Positions 9,085 to 18,287 of a stretch of DNA of 64,000 bases are shown here, piece by piece. Location of the stretch: contig NZ_ML762920.1 in NCBI RefSeq assembly GCF_009372235.1, forward strand, positions 403,298-467,297. The letters run 5' to 3'. The first letter of the stretch is position 1. Every line of letters begins with the position of its first letter. The notes beneath the pieces are model-generated. The model did not search any database. It saw nothing but the letters and a program-made list of their open reading frames with translations, and was not told where the DNA came from. The DNA comes from Dickeya oryzae. Its GTDB lineage: Bacteria; Pseudomonadota; Gammaproteobacteria; Enterobacterales; Enterobacteriaceae. A program made the position numbers and the translations under genes.

Positions 9085-10203
9085 ATGATGAATCGTAATA
9101 TTCTGGCAGTGGTCATCCCGGCACTGTTGGCTGCTGGTGCCGCCAACGCAGCAGAAGTTTATAACAAAGACGGCAACAAGCTGGACCTGAACGGTAAAAT
9201 TGACGGCCTGCACTACTTCTCCAAAGATACTGGCAACAGCGGCGACAAAACCTATGCTCGTCTGGGTTTCCTGGGTGAAACCAAAATCAACAGCGATCTG
9301 ACTGGTTACGGCCGTTTGGAATATCAGTTCAACGCCAAATACTCTGAAGATACTAACGGTGCAAATGGTAACACTCGTTATGCTTATGCCGGTCTGAAAT
9401 TTGCCAACTTCGGCTCTCTGGATTACGGTCGTAACCGTAACGTGACTTACGATGGTATCGCTTATACTGACGTACTGCCGGAATGGGGTGGCGACTCTGG
9501 TTACACCAACAGCTTTACTGGTCGCAGCGCTGGTGTGGCTAACTACCGTAACAAAAACTTCTTTGGTCTGGTTGACGGCCTGAATTTCGGCCTGAGCTAC
9601 CAGTCTGAACATACTGACTCCAAAGATCCCAGAAACAACCTCGGTGCCGGCTATGCTGTGTCAACCTCCTATACCTCTCCGATTGGTGTAGGGATTACCG
9701 GGTCTTATGGTCATGTTAATCGTGCTACCAAGAAAACTGGTGCTGCCGGTACTGAGAGTGCAAACTATGATGGCCGTGGCACCGATGCAGAAGTATGGGC
9801 AACTGGCCTGAAATACGATGCCAACGGCATCTATGTGGCAGCCACCTACGGTGAATACCGTAACCTGACCTACGTTAGTTTCAGCTCCTTCAAAACCGGA
9901 AATACCTACGGCGACAACCAAGCGTTTGACAAAACACAAGTCTTTGAAGCCGTTGCTCAGTACGCATTTGACTTTGGTCTGAAACCGTCTATCGGTTATG
10001 TTTCTGCTAAAGCGAAAGACGAAACTGCTGCGATCACTAAGAGCGATTACATCGTTAAGTACATCAGCTATGGTCTGACCTATTCCTTCAATAAGAACTT
10101 CTCAGCCTATACCGAGTATGACATGAACCTGCTGAGCAACAGCAATGCATACAAAATGGCAACCAACGATCGCGTTGCTGTAGGTGTGGTTTACCAGTTC
10201 TAA
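9085..10203 (+). CDS. General porin, OmpF/OmpC family (second tandem copy)
   Basis: This 372-residue outer-membrane porin is strongly similar to the preceding gene. Signal peptide MMNRNILAVVIPALLAAGA...ANA is cleaved before AEVYNKDG. The constriction loop reads PEWGGD instead of PEFGGD, and surface loops differ (for example the NRATKKTG loop), while the strands are nearly the same. It ends in VVYQF. The start at 9085 has GAGGA at 9071. Its promoter carries an OmpC-type OmpR box, so it may be the high-osmolarity counterpart of the first porin. The E. coli asnS-aspC interval has only one porin. The symbol is left open because ompC and ompF cannot be told apart by sequence alone. Confidence 0.9.
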   Translation: MMNRNILAVVIPALLAAGAANAAEVYNKDGNKLDLNGKIDGLHYFSKDTGNSGDKTYARLGFLGETKINSDLTGYGRLEYQFNAKYSEDTNGANGNTRYAYAGLKFANFGSLDYGRNRNVTYDGIAYTDVLPEWGGDSGYTNSFTGRSAGVANYRNKNFFGLVDGLNFGLSYQSEHTDSKDPRNNLGAGYAVSTSYTSPIGVGITGSYGHVNRATKKTGAAGTESANYDGRGTDAEVWATGLKYDANGIYVAATYGEYRNLTYVSFSSFKTGNTYGDNQAFDKTQVFEAVAQYAFDFGLKPSIGYVSAKAKDETAAITKSDYIVKYISYGLTYSFNKNFSAYTEYDMNLLSNSNAYKMATNDRVAVGVVYQF

Positions 10204-10235
10204 TCCAACACCACTTCTCTGAAGTGATGTTGCGT

Positions 10236-10265
10236 AAAGCCGGGGACCACGCCCCGGCTTTTTCT
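10236..10265 (+). terminator. Rho-independent terminator of the second porin
   Basis: AAGCCGGGG / CCCCGGCTT stem with a 6-base loop and a short T-run (TTTTTCTT). Confidence 0.9.
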
Positions 10266-10689
10266 TACCAGATTCCCTTTGCATGAGAATTGCATTCTGA
10301 TTCTTACCCTGTGAAAGGGCCGGTCCCTCACCCGTTACATTCCACAGTGATACGAACTCCTGTTGATACACACCTCTGACGTCAGTCTTGAAAAAAACAT
10401 CTAAAACTAATAAAACCACAACAAAGTAAAGAACAGCCCCTCCGTTGCCAGAAAGACCGATGACACCCTGTTCACCGGTCTGGTATATCCGTGCTGACAA
10501 CCCGCACGATTCCCGATACACACGATAACGACAGTGGATACGCTGCCTTTGTCATGAGTATCGGGAAAAAATCCCGACTGCCCCACCGCTCTCATTATTT
10601 CCGTTTCTTTTGATGCAAACGGTTGGCAAAGCCGAACGCTGGCGTTAACCTGCTATTTCTGTTTATTCTCTGTCATGGATTACTTCGCA
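10266..10689. other. 424 bp region before aspC
   Basis: No gene is supported. A 10-bp inverted repeat with a 38-base spacer (TTCCCGATAC at 10510-10519, GTATCGGGAA at 10558-10567) could fold in an aspC leader or bind a regulator. A TTGATG at 10610 is a possible -35 but no good -10 follows at the right distance. Confidence 0.45.
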
Positions 10690-11880
10690 ATGTTTGAAAA
10701 AATCTCTGCCGCACCTGCTGACCCGATTCTGGGGTTGGCCGATTTGTTTCGTGCTGATGAACGCCCCCACAAAATCAACCTGGGGATTGGGGTCTACAAA
10801 GACGAAACCGGCAAGACACCTGTACTCACCAGCGTAAAAAAAGCAGAGCAGTTACTGCTGGAAACAGAAACCACTAAAAACTACCTGAGTATTGATGGCA
10901 TCCCGGAATTCGCCCGCTGCACTCAGGAACTGTTATTTGGTAAGCAGAGTGACATCATTGCGAATAAACGTGCACGCACCGCACAGACGCCGGGCGGCAC
11001 CGGTGGCTTACGCGTGGCGGCAGACTTCATTGCCAACCAGACCAGCGCCAGGCGCATTTGGGTGAGCAACCCAAGCTGGCCGAACCACAAAAACGTTTTT
11101 GCAGCTGTCGGCCTCGAAGTCTGTGATTACACCTACTACGATGCAGCTAACCACAAGCTGGATTTTGACGGCATGCTGACCAGCCTGAGCGCAGCCCAGG
11201 CGGGTGATGTCGTTCTGTTCCATGGCTGCTGCCACAACCCTACTGGTATCGATCCGACGAAAGAACAGTGGGAACAACTGGCTGTACTGGCACAAGAGAA
11301 AGGCTGGCTACCGCTGTTTGACTTCGCCTATCAGGGTTTTGCTCGCGGTCTTGAGGAAGACGCTGAAGGCCTGCGTATTTTTGCCACCAGACATCAAGAG
11401 CTGATTGTCGCCAGTTCCTATTCCAAGAACTTTGGCCTCTACAACGAACGTGTCGGCGCTTGCACGATTGTGGCGGCTGACGCCGCTATTGCCGATACGG
11501 CATTCAGCCAGGTCAAAGCAGGCATTCGTGCCAACTACTCTAACCCGCCGTCACACGGTGCGGCGATAGTCGCGACCGTGTTGTCTAACGAATCGCTGCG
11601 TAACATCTGGGAGCAGGAATTAACGGCAATGCGTGAACGCATCCAGCGCATGCGTCACCTGTTTGTCAGCACATTGCAGGAAAAAGGCGCGACTCAGGAC
11701 TTCTCCTTTATTATCAACCAGAATGGCATGTTCTCCTTCAGTGGTCTCAATAAAGACCAGGTGCTGCGTCTGCGTAACGAATTCGGTATTTACGCCGTGA
11801 ACTCAGGCCGTATCAACGTAGCCGGTATGACGCCGGAGAACATGGCTCCGCTGTGCGAAGCCATCGTCGCCGTACTGTAA
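10690..11880 (+). CDS. aspC: Aspartate aminotransferase
   Basis: This 396-residue class I PLP-dependent aminotransferase interconverts aspartate and 2-oxoglutarate with oxaloacetate and glutamate and also acts on aromatic amino acids. The pyridoxal-phosphate lysine lies in [16 protein letters not shown], and the substrate-binding arginine region is near the C terminus (SGRINVAGM). A further ATG lies upstream at 10675, but E. coli AspC begins at the MFEKISAA equivalent, and the ATG at 10690 has a GGA about 10 bases before it, whereas 10675 has none. It is monocistronic, with a terminator downstream shared with the converging gloC. Confidence 0.95.
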   Translation: MFEKISAAPADPILGLADLFRADERPHKINLGIGVYKDETGKTPVLTSVKKAEQLLLETETTKNYLSIDGIPEFARCTQELLFGKQSDIIANKRARTAQTPGGTGGLRVAADFIANQTSARRIWVSNPSWPNHKNVFAAVGLEVCDYTYYDAANHKLDFDGMLTSLSAAQAGDVVLFHGCCHNPTGIDPTKEQWEQLAVLAQEKGWLPLFDFAYQGFARGLEEDAEGLRIFATRHQELIVASSYSKNFGLYNERVGACTIVAADAAIADTAFSQVKAGIRANYSNPPSHGAAIVATVLSNESLRNIWEQELTAMRERIQRMRHLFVSTLQEKGATQDFSFIINQNGMFSFSGLNKDQVLRLRNEFGIYAVNSGRINVAGMTPENMAPLCEAIVAVL

Positions 11881-11926
11881 ACAGCCTGCCATCGCCCTGT
11901 TGTTAGCAGGGCGCACGCAATGACAA

Positions 11927-11952
11927 AAAAGCCAGCATCACTGCTGGCTTTT
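11927..11952 (+). terminator. Bidirectional terminator between aspC and gloC
   Basis: AAAGCCAGCA / TGCTGGCTTT stem with a 4-base loop, A-run before and T-run after, between two converging genes. Confidence 0.92.
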
Positions 11953-11974
11953 CTATTGGCGGATAGCGCGGTTA

Positions 11975-12613
11975 TTACTCGGTATCACGCACAAACGGAT
12001 TGGTACGACGTTCTTCACCAAAGGTAGACATGGGACCATGCCCCGGGATAAACGCGATATCATCCCCCAAAGGGAACAGCTTAGTGCGGATAGAGGCTAT
12101 CAACGCCTGATGGTTCCCCTGAGGGAAATCGCTACGCCCTACGCCGCCTCGAAAAATGACATCCCCCACCTGAGCAAAACGCGCCTGCTTATCGACAAAC
12201 ACCACATGACCTGGCGTATGCCCAGGGCAATGCAACACCGATAATACGCACTCACCCACAGTAACGGTATCACCGTCTTCCAGCCAGCGGGCTGGCGTTA
12301 ACGCAGCGCAATCACTCAAACCGAACATGCGGCTCTGCGCGGGCAATCCATCAAGCCAGAAAGCGTCTTCACGCTGGGGGCCAACGATAGGTGCCTGAAA
12401 GTATTCGGACAACGTGGCGGCGGCTCCGACATGGTCCAGATGACCATGCGTCAGCAGAATCTGGGTGACCGTCACCCCTGTCTGCGCCACGACGTGTTTG
12501 ATTTTGTCTGCTTCGCCACCGGGATCAACAATAGCGGCCTGCAACGTTTTCTCACACCACAGCAGGGTGCAATTTTGGCTGAAGGCCGTAACAGGAATAA
12601 TTTGGTACTTCAT
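11975..12613 (-). CDS. gloC: Type II hydroxyacylglutathione hydrolase GloC (YcbL)
   Basis: This 212-residue metallo-beta-lactamase-fold hydrolase cleaves S-D-lactoylglutathione to D-lactate and glutathione in methylglyoxal detoxification, as a second glyoxalase II beside GloB. The metal motif [11 protein letters not shown] is at about residues 55-65, a further His in CPGHTPGH at about 132, the bridging Asp in [14 protein letters not shown], and the last His in FIPGHGP. It lacks the C-terminal glutathione-binding domain of GloB, as YcbL does. It lies just downstream of mepK on the same strand, 112 bases apart, the ycbL-ycbK-ycbB order of E. coli. Confidence 0.93.
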   Translation of the reverse strand: MKYQIIPVTAFSQNCTLLWCEKTLQAAIVDPGGEADKIKHVVAQTGVTVTQILLTHGHLDHVGAAATLSEYFQAPIVGPQREDAFWLDGLPAQSRMFGLSDCAALTPARWLEDGDTVTVGECVLSVLHCPGHTPGHVVFVDKQARFAQVGDVIFRGGVGRSDFPQGNHQALIASIRTKLFPLGDDIAFIPGHGPMSTFGEERRTNPFVRDTE

Positions 12614-12687
12614 ACCGCTCCGTTTTTACTCGACATCCTTATTCAGGGAATAAAACCACCGATATTGCCCGGCTGGCACCTGCATTT

Positions 12688-12741
12688 ATGCTATCAGGTA
12701 CGAATACTACCAGCCGGTACCCATACTACCAGGTACGAACC
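12688..12741. repeat. Short tandem repeat overlapping the mepK stop codon
   Basis: Three imperfect units: ATGCTATCAGGTACGA (12688-12703), ATACTACCAGCCGGTACCC (12704-12722) and ATACTACCAGGTACGAACC (12723-12741). The last contains the final codons of mepK, so the gap seems to hold partial copies of the gene's 3' end. Confidence 0.6.
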
Positions 12742-13274
12742 GCGCCGGTATCGATGTGCACAAAATTGCTCTGCGGGTAGTACCCTACACCACCGGCGCG
12801 CATTTTCAGCGCCGCTTTTCGGATATTCGCCAGTTGGACACCTTCAATATGGAAATCCATGGCTTTTCCCTGGGTGTGGTAGCTCTGTTTCGCCACGCCC
12901 TTACTGTGCGACCGTAAATCTTCATTGGTGCTGTAAGAACGGTAACCCGAGATCAGCTGTACCGGCTTGGTCGTACCTAACATGACCTGCAGGCGGTATA
13001 GCTGATCAAACAGCGCGGGGTCGATAGTTTTCACTTTATTGGCCCGATAATCACGGAAAAAATGATTCAATCGGGATAACTCTGCTTTGTTATAACGCCG
13101 CCCGTCGAAAAATTCGACCTTAATGCGTTCACCGGTGTTGATATTGTTCAGCGTGAGAATGCGTGGGCGCGAGGTGGAAAGCGAGGCCAGCGCCTGGCCC
13201 GGTAACAGCGCCATCCCTAACGCCGCGCCGCCGATCGCCAGCCATTTGCGTCGATGATTATCAATATATTCCAT
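12726..13274 (-). CDS. mepK: Murein DD/LD-endopeptidase MepK (YcbK), predicted Tat substrate
   Basis: This 182-residue peptidase_M15-like (DUF882) protein cleaves mDAP-mDAP and D-Ala-mDAP cross-links in peptidoglycan. The N terminus has a twin-arginine signal (HRRKWLAIGG, hydrophobic core, ALA cleavage near residue 30). The zinc-site motifs SGYRSYSTN, KQSYHTQGKAMDFHIEG (His and Asp ligands) and NFVHIDTG are all present and match E. coli YcbK. It lies directly downstream of ldtD: LdtD makes 3-3 cross-links and MepK can cut them, so the pairing is functional. Tat export is inferred from the motif. Confidence 0.92.
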   Translation of the reverse strand: MEYIDNHRRKWLAIGGAALGMALLPGQALASLSTSRPRILTLNNINTGERIKVEFFDGRRYNKAELSRLNHFFRDYRANKVKTIDPALFDQLYRLQVMLGTTKPVQLISGYRSYSTNEDLRSHSKGVAKQSYHTQGKAMDFHIEGVQLANIRKAALKMRAGGVGYYPQSNFVHIDTGAVRTW

Positions 13275-13473
13275 AAAGATTGCATACCCTGGGCTAAAAG
13301 AAGCGAAGCGAAAAATAACAAGCCAAAACGGTGTATAAATGTACCGCTTTGCACCTTAACTGCCAGTGCGTGGCCCGTCAACCCGCTTTACCCAGATGCT
13401 GACGCCCACGTTCACTGGCTTTCACTGCGCTACCCCGCCGCCGTCATTCAGGAATTGCCCGAATTACGGATAG

Positions 13474-15177
13474 TTACTGTAATAATAATCCCACTTTAGA
13501 CAAAGCCAGAGCGCCGGTTTTCACCGTGTCATCATAATTGTAAATATCTGTGCGGAACTGGGGCTTGCCATCGTCAGCCACCCAGGCGGTGAGATAGTAA
13601 AAGTTCACCGGTATCCGCTGACGCACTGCCACGTAAGTCGTGTTTCCCTGCTCCAGGGTTGAGGAAATACGGGCATTGTTCCAGCCAGCATCCTGTAATA
13701 ATAACGCCGCCAGTTCAGACGCCTTGTTAACACGCACACACCCGGAACTCAGCGCCCGAATATCTTTCTGGAATAGCGCATGGTTAGGCGTGTCATGCAA
13801 GTAGATAGAATCCGTATTGGGTATATTAAATTTATAGCGCCCCAACGAATTGCTGTCGCCCGGTGCCTGACGCAAGCGATAAGGGAAGTTGCTGGCTGAC
13901 ATCATCGGCCAGTCAATCATTGACGGATCGATAGGTTGAGCGCTCTCGGTCCAGTCCGACAACACGGTATAGCCGTGTCGCTGCAGATACCCTGGGTCCT
14001 GAATCACTTTGGGAATGATATCCTGACGCGTCAGCGTGGTAGGCACGTTCCACGGCGGGTTCATCACCACATTACTCAGTGAAGTGCTCATCAGCGGCGT
14101 CTTGCGTTTAGGCTGGCCGACGATCACTCTGGACGACAATATCTCCGCCCCATGCTGATAATAGGTAAGCGAGTAGTTAGGGATGTTGACCATAATACCG
14201 CTGTTCACATTATCCGGTACCAGCCGTAACCGCTGGATATTCAACGCCAGCAATGTCGCACGCATCTGCGATGATACATTGAGCCAGTCACGGGTGCGCT
14301 TGCCAATGACACCATCGTCCTGCAACCCTTGTGAATGCTGGAAACGTTTTACCGCCTCGACAAGCTCGCCGTCATAACGCAACGGGGATGCATTGCCTGA
14401 CGAGGCATCATTAAACAGCGGCATCGCCGCACTATTCTTACTGAGCATGCCGGTGCGCAACAGAATTTCTCTCAGTACCGGTAACGCGTTACTTTCATCA
14501 CCGGGGCGCAACGAATCCGCCAGCATCAGCTTCGGCCAGGGACGTTTATCCATCAGCATGTCTTTCAGTGCCACATGCATTTTCGCATACTGAGAATGAT
14601 GAGGCGCCAGTGACGCAATAAACGCGGCCCCATTACCTGACACCATCGCCTGCTGCCATTGTTCAATCATCGTTGTCGAGGGTAGCGCCAGTTTGTAAGG
14701 AACACTGCCGTATAGCCAGCTGTTGCCATTTTTCTCTACCCCGGCAACAAATTGCATATACCCCAGCATGGCATCAGACAGCACCACATCACGGGCAAAA
14801 CCGTTCAGTTTCGGATCGGTTAACCAGCTCACCCAGGTGGCAAACTGTGGCTGCACACCGGACAGCGCCACCTCCGCCAGTTGTTGCTGGAAGGCTTTAA
14901 TCGCCTGCGTGTCGCCCCACAGTGGCCGCCGATGCTGGCGCGAATAGAGCGCCGTCAGCTCGTTCAGGTAGTGAGGGGAAATGCCGGCGGGCAAGCCTGC
15001 CGTGATAGAGGCACCATGTTGGGAGGTGTGATTTTGGCTCACCGCTGACGCCGCCACATTACCGGACACCGTCGGTGACGCCGCCTGAACGGAAAACGAA
15101 GTCAATACGCTACCCAACCAAATCAAACCGGCTACTTGCAAAAGCTGTCTTTGCGTATTTCGTTTGACTACCAACAT
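13474..15177 (-). CDS. ldtD: L,D-transpeptidase LdtD (YcbB)
   Basis: This 567-residue periplasmic enzyme forms mDAP-mDAP (3-3) peptidoglycan cross-links and can bypass penicillin-binding proteins. A signal-like N terminus (MLVVKRNTQRQLLQVAGLIW) is followed by a peptidoglycan-binding repeat region (LVEAVKRFQHSQGLQDDGVIGKRT) and the YkuD catalytic domain with HDTPNHALF and SSGCVRVN; the catalytic Cys is about residue 480. The reading frame continues upstream to 15303, but the ATG at 15177 has AGGGG 9 bases before it and gives a proper signal sequence, so it is chosen. E. coli YcbB is slightly longer (615) because of a linker insertion. Confidence 0.92.
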   Translation of the reverse strand: MLVVKRNTQRQLLQVAGLIWLGSVLTSFSVQAASPTVSGNVAASAVSQNHTSQHGASITAGLPAGISPHYLNELTALYSRQHRRPLWGDTQAIKAFQQQLAEVALSGVQPQFATWVSWLTDPKLNGFARDVVLSDAMLGYMQFVAGVEKNGNSWLYGSVPYKLALPSTTMIEQWQQAMVSGNGAAFIASLAPHHSQYAKMHVALKDMLMDKRPWPKLMLADSLRPGDESNALPVLREILLRTGMLSKNSAAMPLFNDASSGNASPLRYDGELVEAVKRFQHSQGLQDDGVIGKRTRDWLNVSSQMRATLLALNIQRLRLVPDNVNSGIMVNIPNYSLTYYQHGAEILSSRVIVGQPKRKTPLMSTSLSNVVMNPPWNVPTTLTRQDIIPKVIQDPGYLQRHGYTVLSDWTESAQPIDPSMIDWPMMSASNFPYRLRQAPGDSNSLGRYKFNIPNTDSIYLHDTPNHALFQKDIRALSSGCVRVNKASELAALLLQDAGWNNARISSTLEQGNTTYVAVRQRIPVNFYYLTAWVADDGKPQFRTDIYNYDDTVKTGALALSKVGLLLQ

Positions 15178-15517
15178 CCAGTTATCCCCTGTACTTAAAA
15201 TGACACGGCTTTTATGACGCCGTTTTTTAGCCACTGGCGTTGTTGCTGTCAGCCAGGATGGTTTCACATCCGCGTTATCATCACACCGACTCTCGGTTAC
15301 CACACACGACGGTCATGCATCAACACCCTGACCACGTTGTTACCTTGACCGTGTCGTTGAACCGGCATCAGGAAAAACAATAGCATTCAGCTTTGGCTTA
15401 CATTGATTTTACGGCGTGTCATAGGAAATAACGAGTCCCCTGGCCCCGTAATTTCCATCATCATACAGTCAGTTATCGTGTTTTTCTTCACTCGTGTTGC
15501 ACACCGTCAAAACGCCT
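15178..15517. other. 340 bp between ldtD and selO
   Basis: This should hold the ldtD promoter and the 3' end of the selO transcript. I see no gene and no clear U-tract terminator. A loose 17-18-bp duplication (ACCCTGACC... / ACCTTGACC..., 15325-15359) is the only pattern. In E. coli the mukFEB side follows ycbB instead, so this is a synteny junction. Confidence 0.45.
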
Positions 15518-16969
15518 TTAGCTGGAGCAAGAAATCTCCAGATGCTTACCCCAGTCTGGCGGTAACGCGGCCAGATCAGCCTTATCAGGCTGCTCGGCAT
15601 ACGGTTGTTGCAGCGCCTGGTGCAGACGGGCAAGTACATTGACATCCTCTTTTTCTGCCAGGTCAATCGCCTGTTGGGCCAGATAATTACGCAAAATATA
15701 ACGCGGATTAGCCTGTTTCATCCGTTGCTGACGCTCGGCATCATCCGCACTTTCCAGCATCAGCCGTTGACGATAGGCACTGAACCACCCATCAAATGCC
15801 GCCAGGTCGATAAAAATATCACGCAGCGGGGAGTGGCTGCTGTGCCGTTCCGTTTCCGATAACAGGCGGAAAATATGGGTATAATCCGCCCGCTCCCGCT
15901 TCATCAGTTGCAACAAGCCGACCAGCAGATCGTTATCCTGCGCTTGCGGCGTATCAAACCCTAGTTTAGCGCGCATCAGCTCACCGAATCGCTGCATCAA
16001 TGCAGGTTCATACCCCTCCAGCGCCTGCTGCAACCGCTCTACGGGCATCAACCCTGACAGTGACTGCGCCAGTCGGTGCAGGTTCCATAACGCCACCGCG
16101 GGTTGGTTATCGAAGGCGTAACGCCCCTGATGATCCGAGTGATTACAGATATAATCGGGTTGGTAGTCATCCATAAACCCGAATGGACCATAATCGATGG
16201 TCAACCCGAGAATGGACATGTTGTCGGTATTCATCACACCGTGAGCGAACCCAACCGCCTGCCAGTGTGCAATCAGCCTCGCCGTTCGCTCCACCACATC
16301 ACTGAACCACAGATAATAGCGATCAGCGTCCTGCTGCCACTGAGGCCAGTGACAGGCAATGACGTAATCGGCCAACTGACGGACTTGCTCAGGTTCGCGC
16401 CGGTAATAGAAATGTTCGAAATGCCCGAAACGGACATGGCTATCCGCCACCCGCAATAGCATCGCCCCGCGTTCTTCCTGCTCACGTCGCACCGGATGAT
16501 CACTGCTGACGATGGTTAACGCGCGCGTAGTGGGAATACCGAGGTGGTGTAACGCTTCCGATGCCAGAAACTCGCGCACAACAGAACGCAAAACGGCCCG
16601 TCCGTCACCCATACGCGAATAGGGGGTCAACCCGGCACCTTTGAGGTGCCAGTCCTGCGTGCGGCCATCTGCCAGTTGCTGTTGTCCAAGGAGGATACCG
16701 CGCCCGTCACCGAGTTGCCCGGCCCAGACACCGAATTGATGGCCGCTGTACACCTGAGCCAACGGAGCCATACCGGGTAACTGCCGCTCGCCACTCCAGA
16801 TACGCTGATTATCGCCTTCAAACCAGTCGGCAGATAACCCGAGTTCCTGAGCAAGGGGCGCGTTGTGATACAACAACCGCGCGCCATGCAGAGGCGTCGG
16901 CGTCAGCTCGGTATAATATCCGGGCAGTTGCTGGTGGTAATGATTATTGAACGGCAGGTCATGTGGCAT
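15518..16969 (-). CDS. selO: Protein adenylyltransferase SelO (YdiU)
   Basis: This 483-residue pseudokinase-fold enzyme transfers AMP from ATP to Ser/Thr/Tyr residues of target proteins and is linked to redox homeostasis. Visible family blocks are the nucleotide-binding [34 protein letters not shown], the catalytic [23 protein letters not shown], and the [14 protein letters not shown] tail. An ATG six codons upstream (16969 preferred over 16987) would place the strong GGGGGAAG ribosome binding site inside the coding frame, so the downstream ATG is used. The C-terminal Cys-Ser-Ser fits the conserved cysteine tail of SelO. Confidence 0.93.
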   Translation of the reverse strand: MPHDLPFNNHYHQQLPGYYTELTPTPLHGARLLYHNAPLAQELGLSADWFEGDNQRIWSGERQLPGMAPLAQVYSGHQFGVWAGQLGDGRGILLGQQQLADGRTQDWHLKGAGLTPYSRMGDGRAVLRSVVREFLASEALHHLGIPTTRALTIVSSDHPVRREQEERGAMLLRVADSHVRFGHFEHFYYRREPEQVRQLADYVIACHWPQWQQDADRYYLWFSDVVERTARLIAHWQAVGFAHGVMNTDNMSILGLTIDYGPFGFMDDYQPDYICNHSDHQGRYAFDNQPAVALWNLHRLAQSLSGLMPVERLQQALEGYEPALMQRFGELMRAKLGFDTPQAQDNDLLVGLLQLMKRERADYTHIFRLLSETERHSSHSPLRDIFIDLAAFDGWFSAYRQRLMLESADDAERQQRMKQANPRYILRNYLAQQAIDLAEKEDVNVLARLHQALQQPYAEQPDKADLAALPPDWGKHLEISCSS

Positions 16970-17223
16970 AACTTCCCCCTTTTTCATCAGTGTAGAACTG
17001 CAAGGGGGGAATTAACACGGAGTAACTACAGGGCTATTAGCCGACAGGAACACACCAACAGAAGCGTTACGTCGGATAGGAAGATACAAGCGGGCGCATC
17101 ATATAACCGGGCCAACATAGCCATGATAGATGCCACACCGCACTGAGTGCGGCATCCGCCGGGATAGTAGTCATAAGGATAGTGATCAACCGAGGATTGT
17201 GATCACCTGACTGAGAATAGCGG

Positions 17224-17958
17224 TCAACCGTAACAGGCTACCGGCATCACTGCATTATCCAGTGCTTCTGGCGACACAGCAGGCCATAACTGCCCCTGAA
17301 CGGCGTTAACATTCAGTTCAAGCGCCTTCTCAAAACCCGCGACATTATCTATCCCTTTTGCGACCACCTTGAGCGAGGGGCATTGTTTTCTCATTGCCAG
17401 TAACATAGGGTTAATAATAGACACACAAACAGGACGCGTTAATAATTTATTAGTAAATGCCGCATCCATTTTCACACTGGAAATGACACCATCATAAAAG
17501 GGTTTCATATTCATTTTGCCGGAACCAAAGTCATCCAGCCATAAATGGAACGACTGACTTAATTTCATCAGCAAAGGGTTATCTCGTCCGGATGATATAT
17601 CGGGAAAATTCTCATTAATTTCAAGTTGCAGGAAAGGCAGCGCACGAAACTTTCGTCCCAGTAACGTATCCTCAATCAGAAACTCCGTCAGCGTGTGGTC
17701 GATTTTTAGTACCACGGCAACCCGATGATGGATAAACCAGGCTGATTTCTCTTTGAGGATCGCGAGTTGCTCTGTGAGTAACGTCTGCTTTTGGCGGCGA
17801 TTCAACACCCCCAGTAAGATCTCCTGGGGAACGGAGAACCCGCCTGATTCGTTCTGGAACCGCCCGCTCATCTCCAGTGCCAGTAACTGTGAGTCCAGGT
17901 GATAGACAGGAGAAAAGTGGTACTGACTGACATAGTCAACTGCAAGCTGGATACGCAT
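17224..17958 (-). CDS. rflP: Degenerate EAL-domain protein, YdiV/RflP-like anti-FlhDC factor
   Basis: This 244-residue EAL-only protein matches E. coli YdiV in length, in the INENFPDISSGRDN block (YdiV INENYPHLNEGKDN) and in the VQGQLWPAV tail (YdiV LQGCLWPAV), and it sits next to selO (ydiU) and near nlpC as ydiV does. YdiV binds FlhD and blocks FlhDC, repressing flagella, without phosphodiesterase activity. Compared with YdiV, this copy keeps more EAL residues: Glu29 (LEMSGRF), Glu116 (NEN), Asp142-Asp143 (LDDFGSG), Lys163 (VKMD) and Gln221; but the second metal Glu of the EGVE loop is Lys201 (AKGID). Activity is therefore doubtful, but c-di-GMP binding is possible. Confidence 0.8.
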   Translation of the reverse strand: MRIQLAVDYVSQYHFSPVYHLDSQLLALEMSGRFQNESGGFSVPQEILLGVLNRRQKQTLLTEQLAILKEKSAWFIHHRVAVVLKIDHTLTEFLIEDTLLGRKFRALPFLQLEINENFPDISSGRDNPLLMKLSQSFHLWLDDFGSGKMNMKPFYDGVISSVKMDAAFTNKLLTRPVCVSIINPMLLAMRKQCPSLKVVAKGIDNVAGFEKALELNVNAVQGQLWPAVSPEALDNAVMPVACYG

Positions 17959-18002
17959 AGTGTTATAGCCAGAGTTAAAAGATGAACCCGCCGTAACGAG
18001 CA

Positions 18003-18028
18003 GTCAGACAAGATGAGCATTGTCTGAC
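18003..18028. repeat. Inverted repeat upstream of rflP
   Basis: GTCAGACAA / TTGTCTGAC, perfect 9-bp arms with an 8-base loop, 45-70 bases before the rflP start. No T-run follows on either strand, so an operator or leader hairpin is as likely as a terminator. The surrounding 17959-18287 gap holds nothing else recognisable. Confidence 0.5.
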
Positions 18029-18287
18029 CTGACCCTATTCGCCGCTATCACTCCAGAAACATTAAAGATTATTAACAATAATATTCAAGACGGGTCGATG
18101 GCATGACGTTTAATCACCAATCCATGCCTCAACACCCGTAAGAAAATATGATAAATAATCCTCGTCCTTTTCACGCGAATACCATTTTGGTTACTGCCGA
18201 AACCGATGTTAATTTATCGTTTGATCCTGTCGGAAAACAATCCGCTTTTCACTTTTCAGACAAAGCCCTAATACAGATTTCAAATTA

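Noticed and set aside
12431-12985. Plus-strand frame crossing gloC and mepK
   Set aside because: Overlaps two real genes on the other strand; no domain seen.
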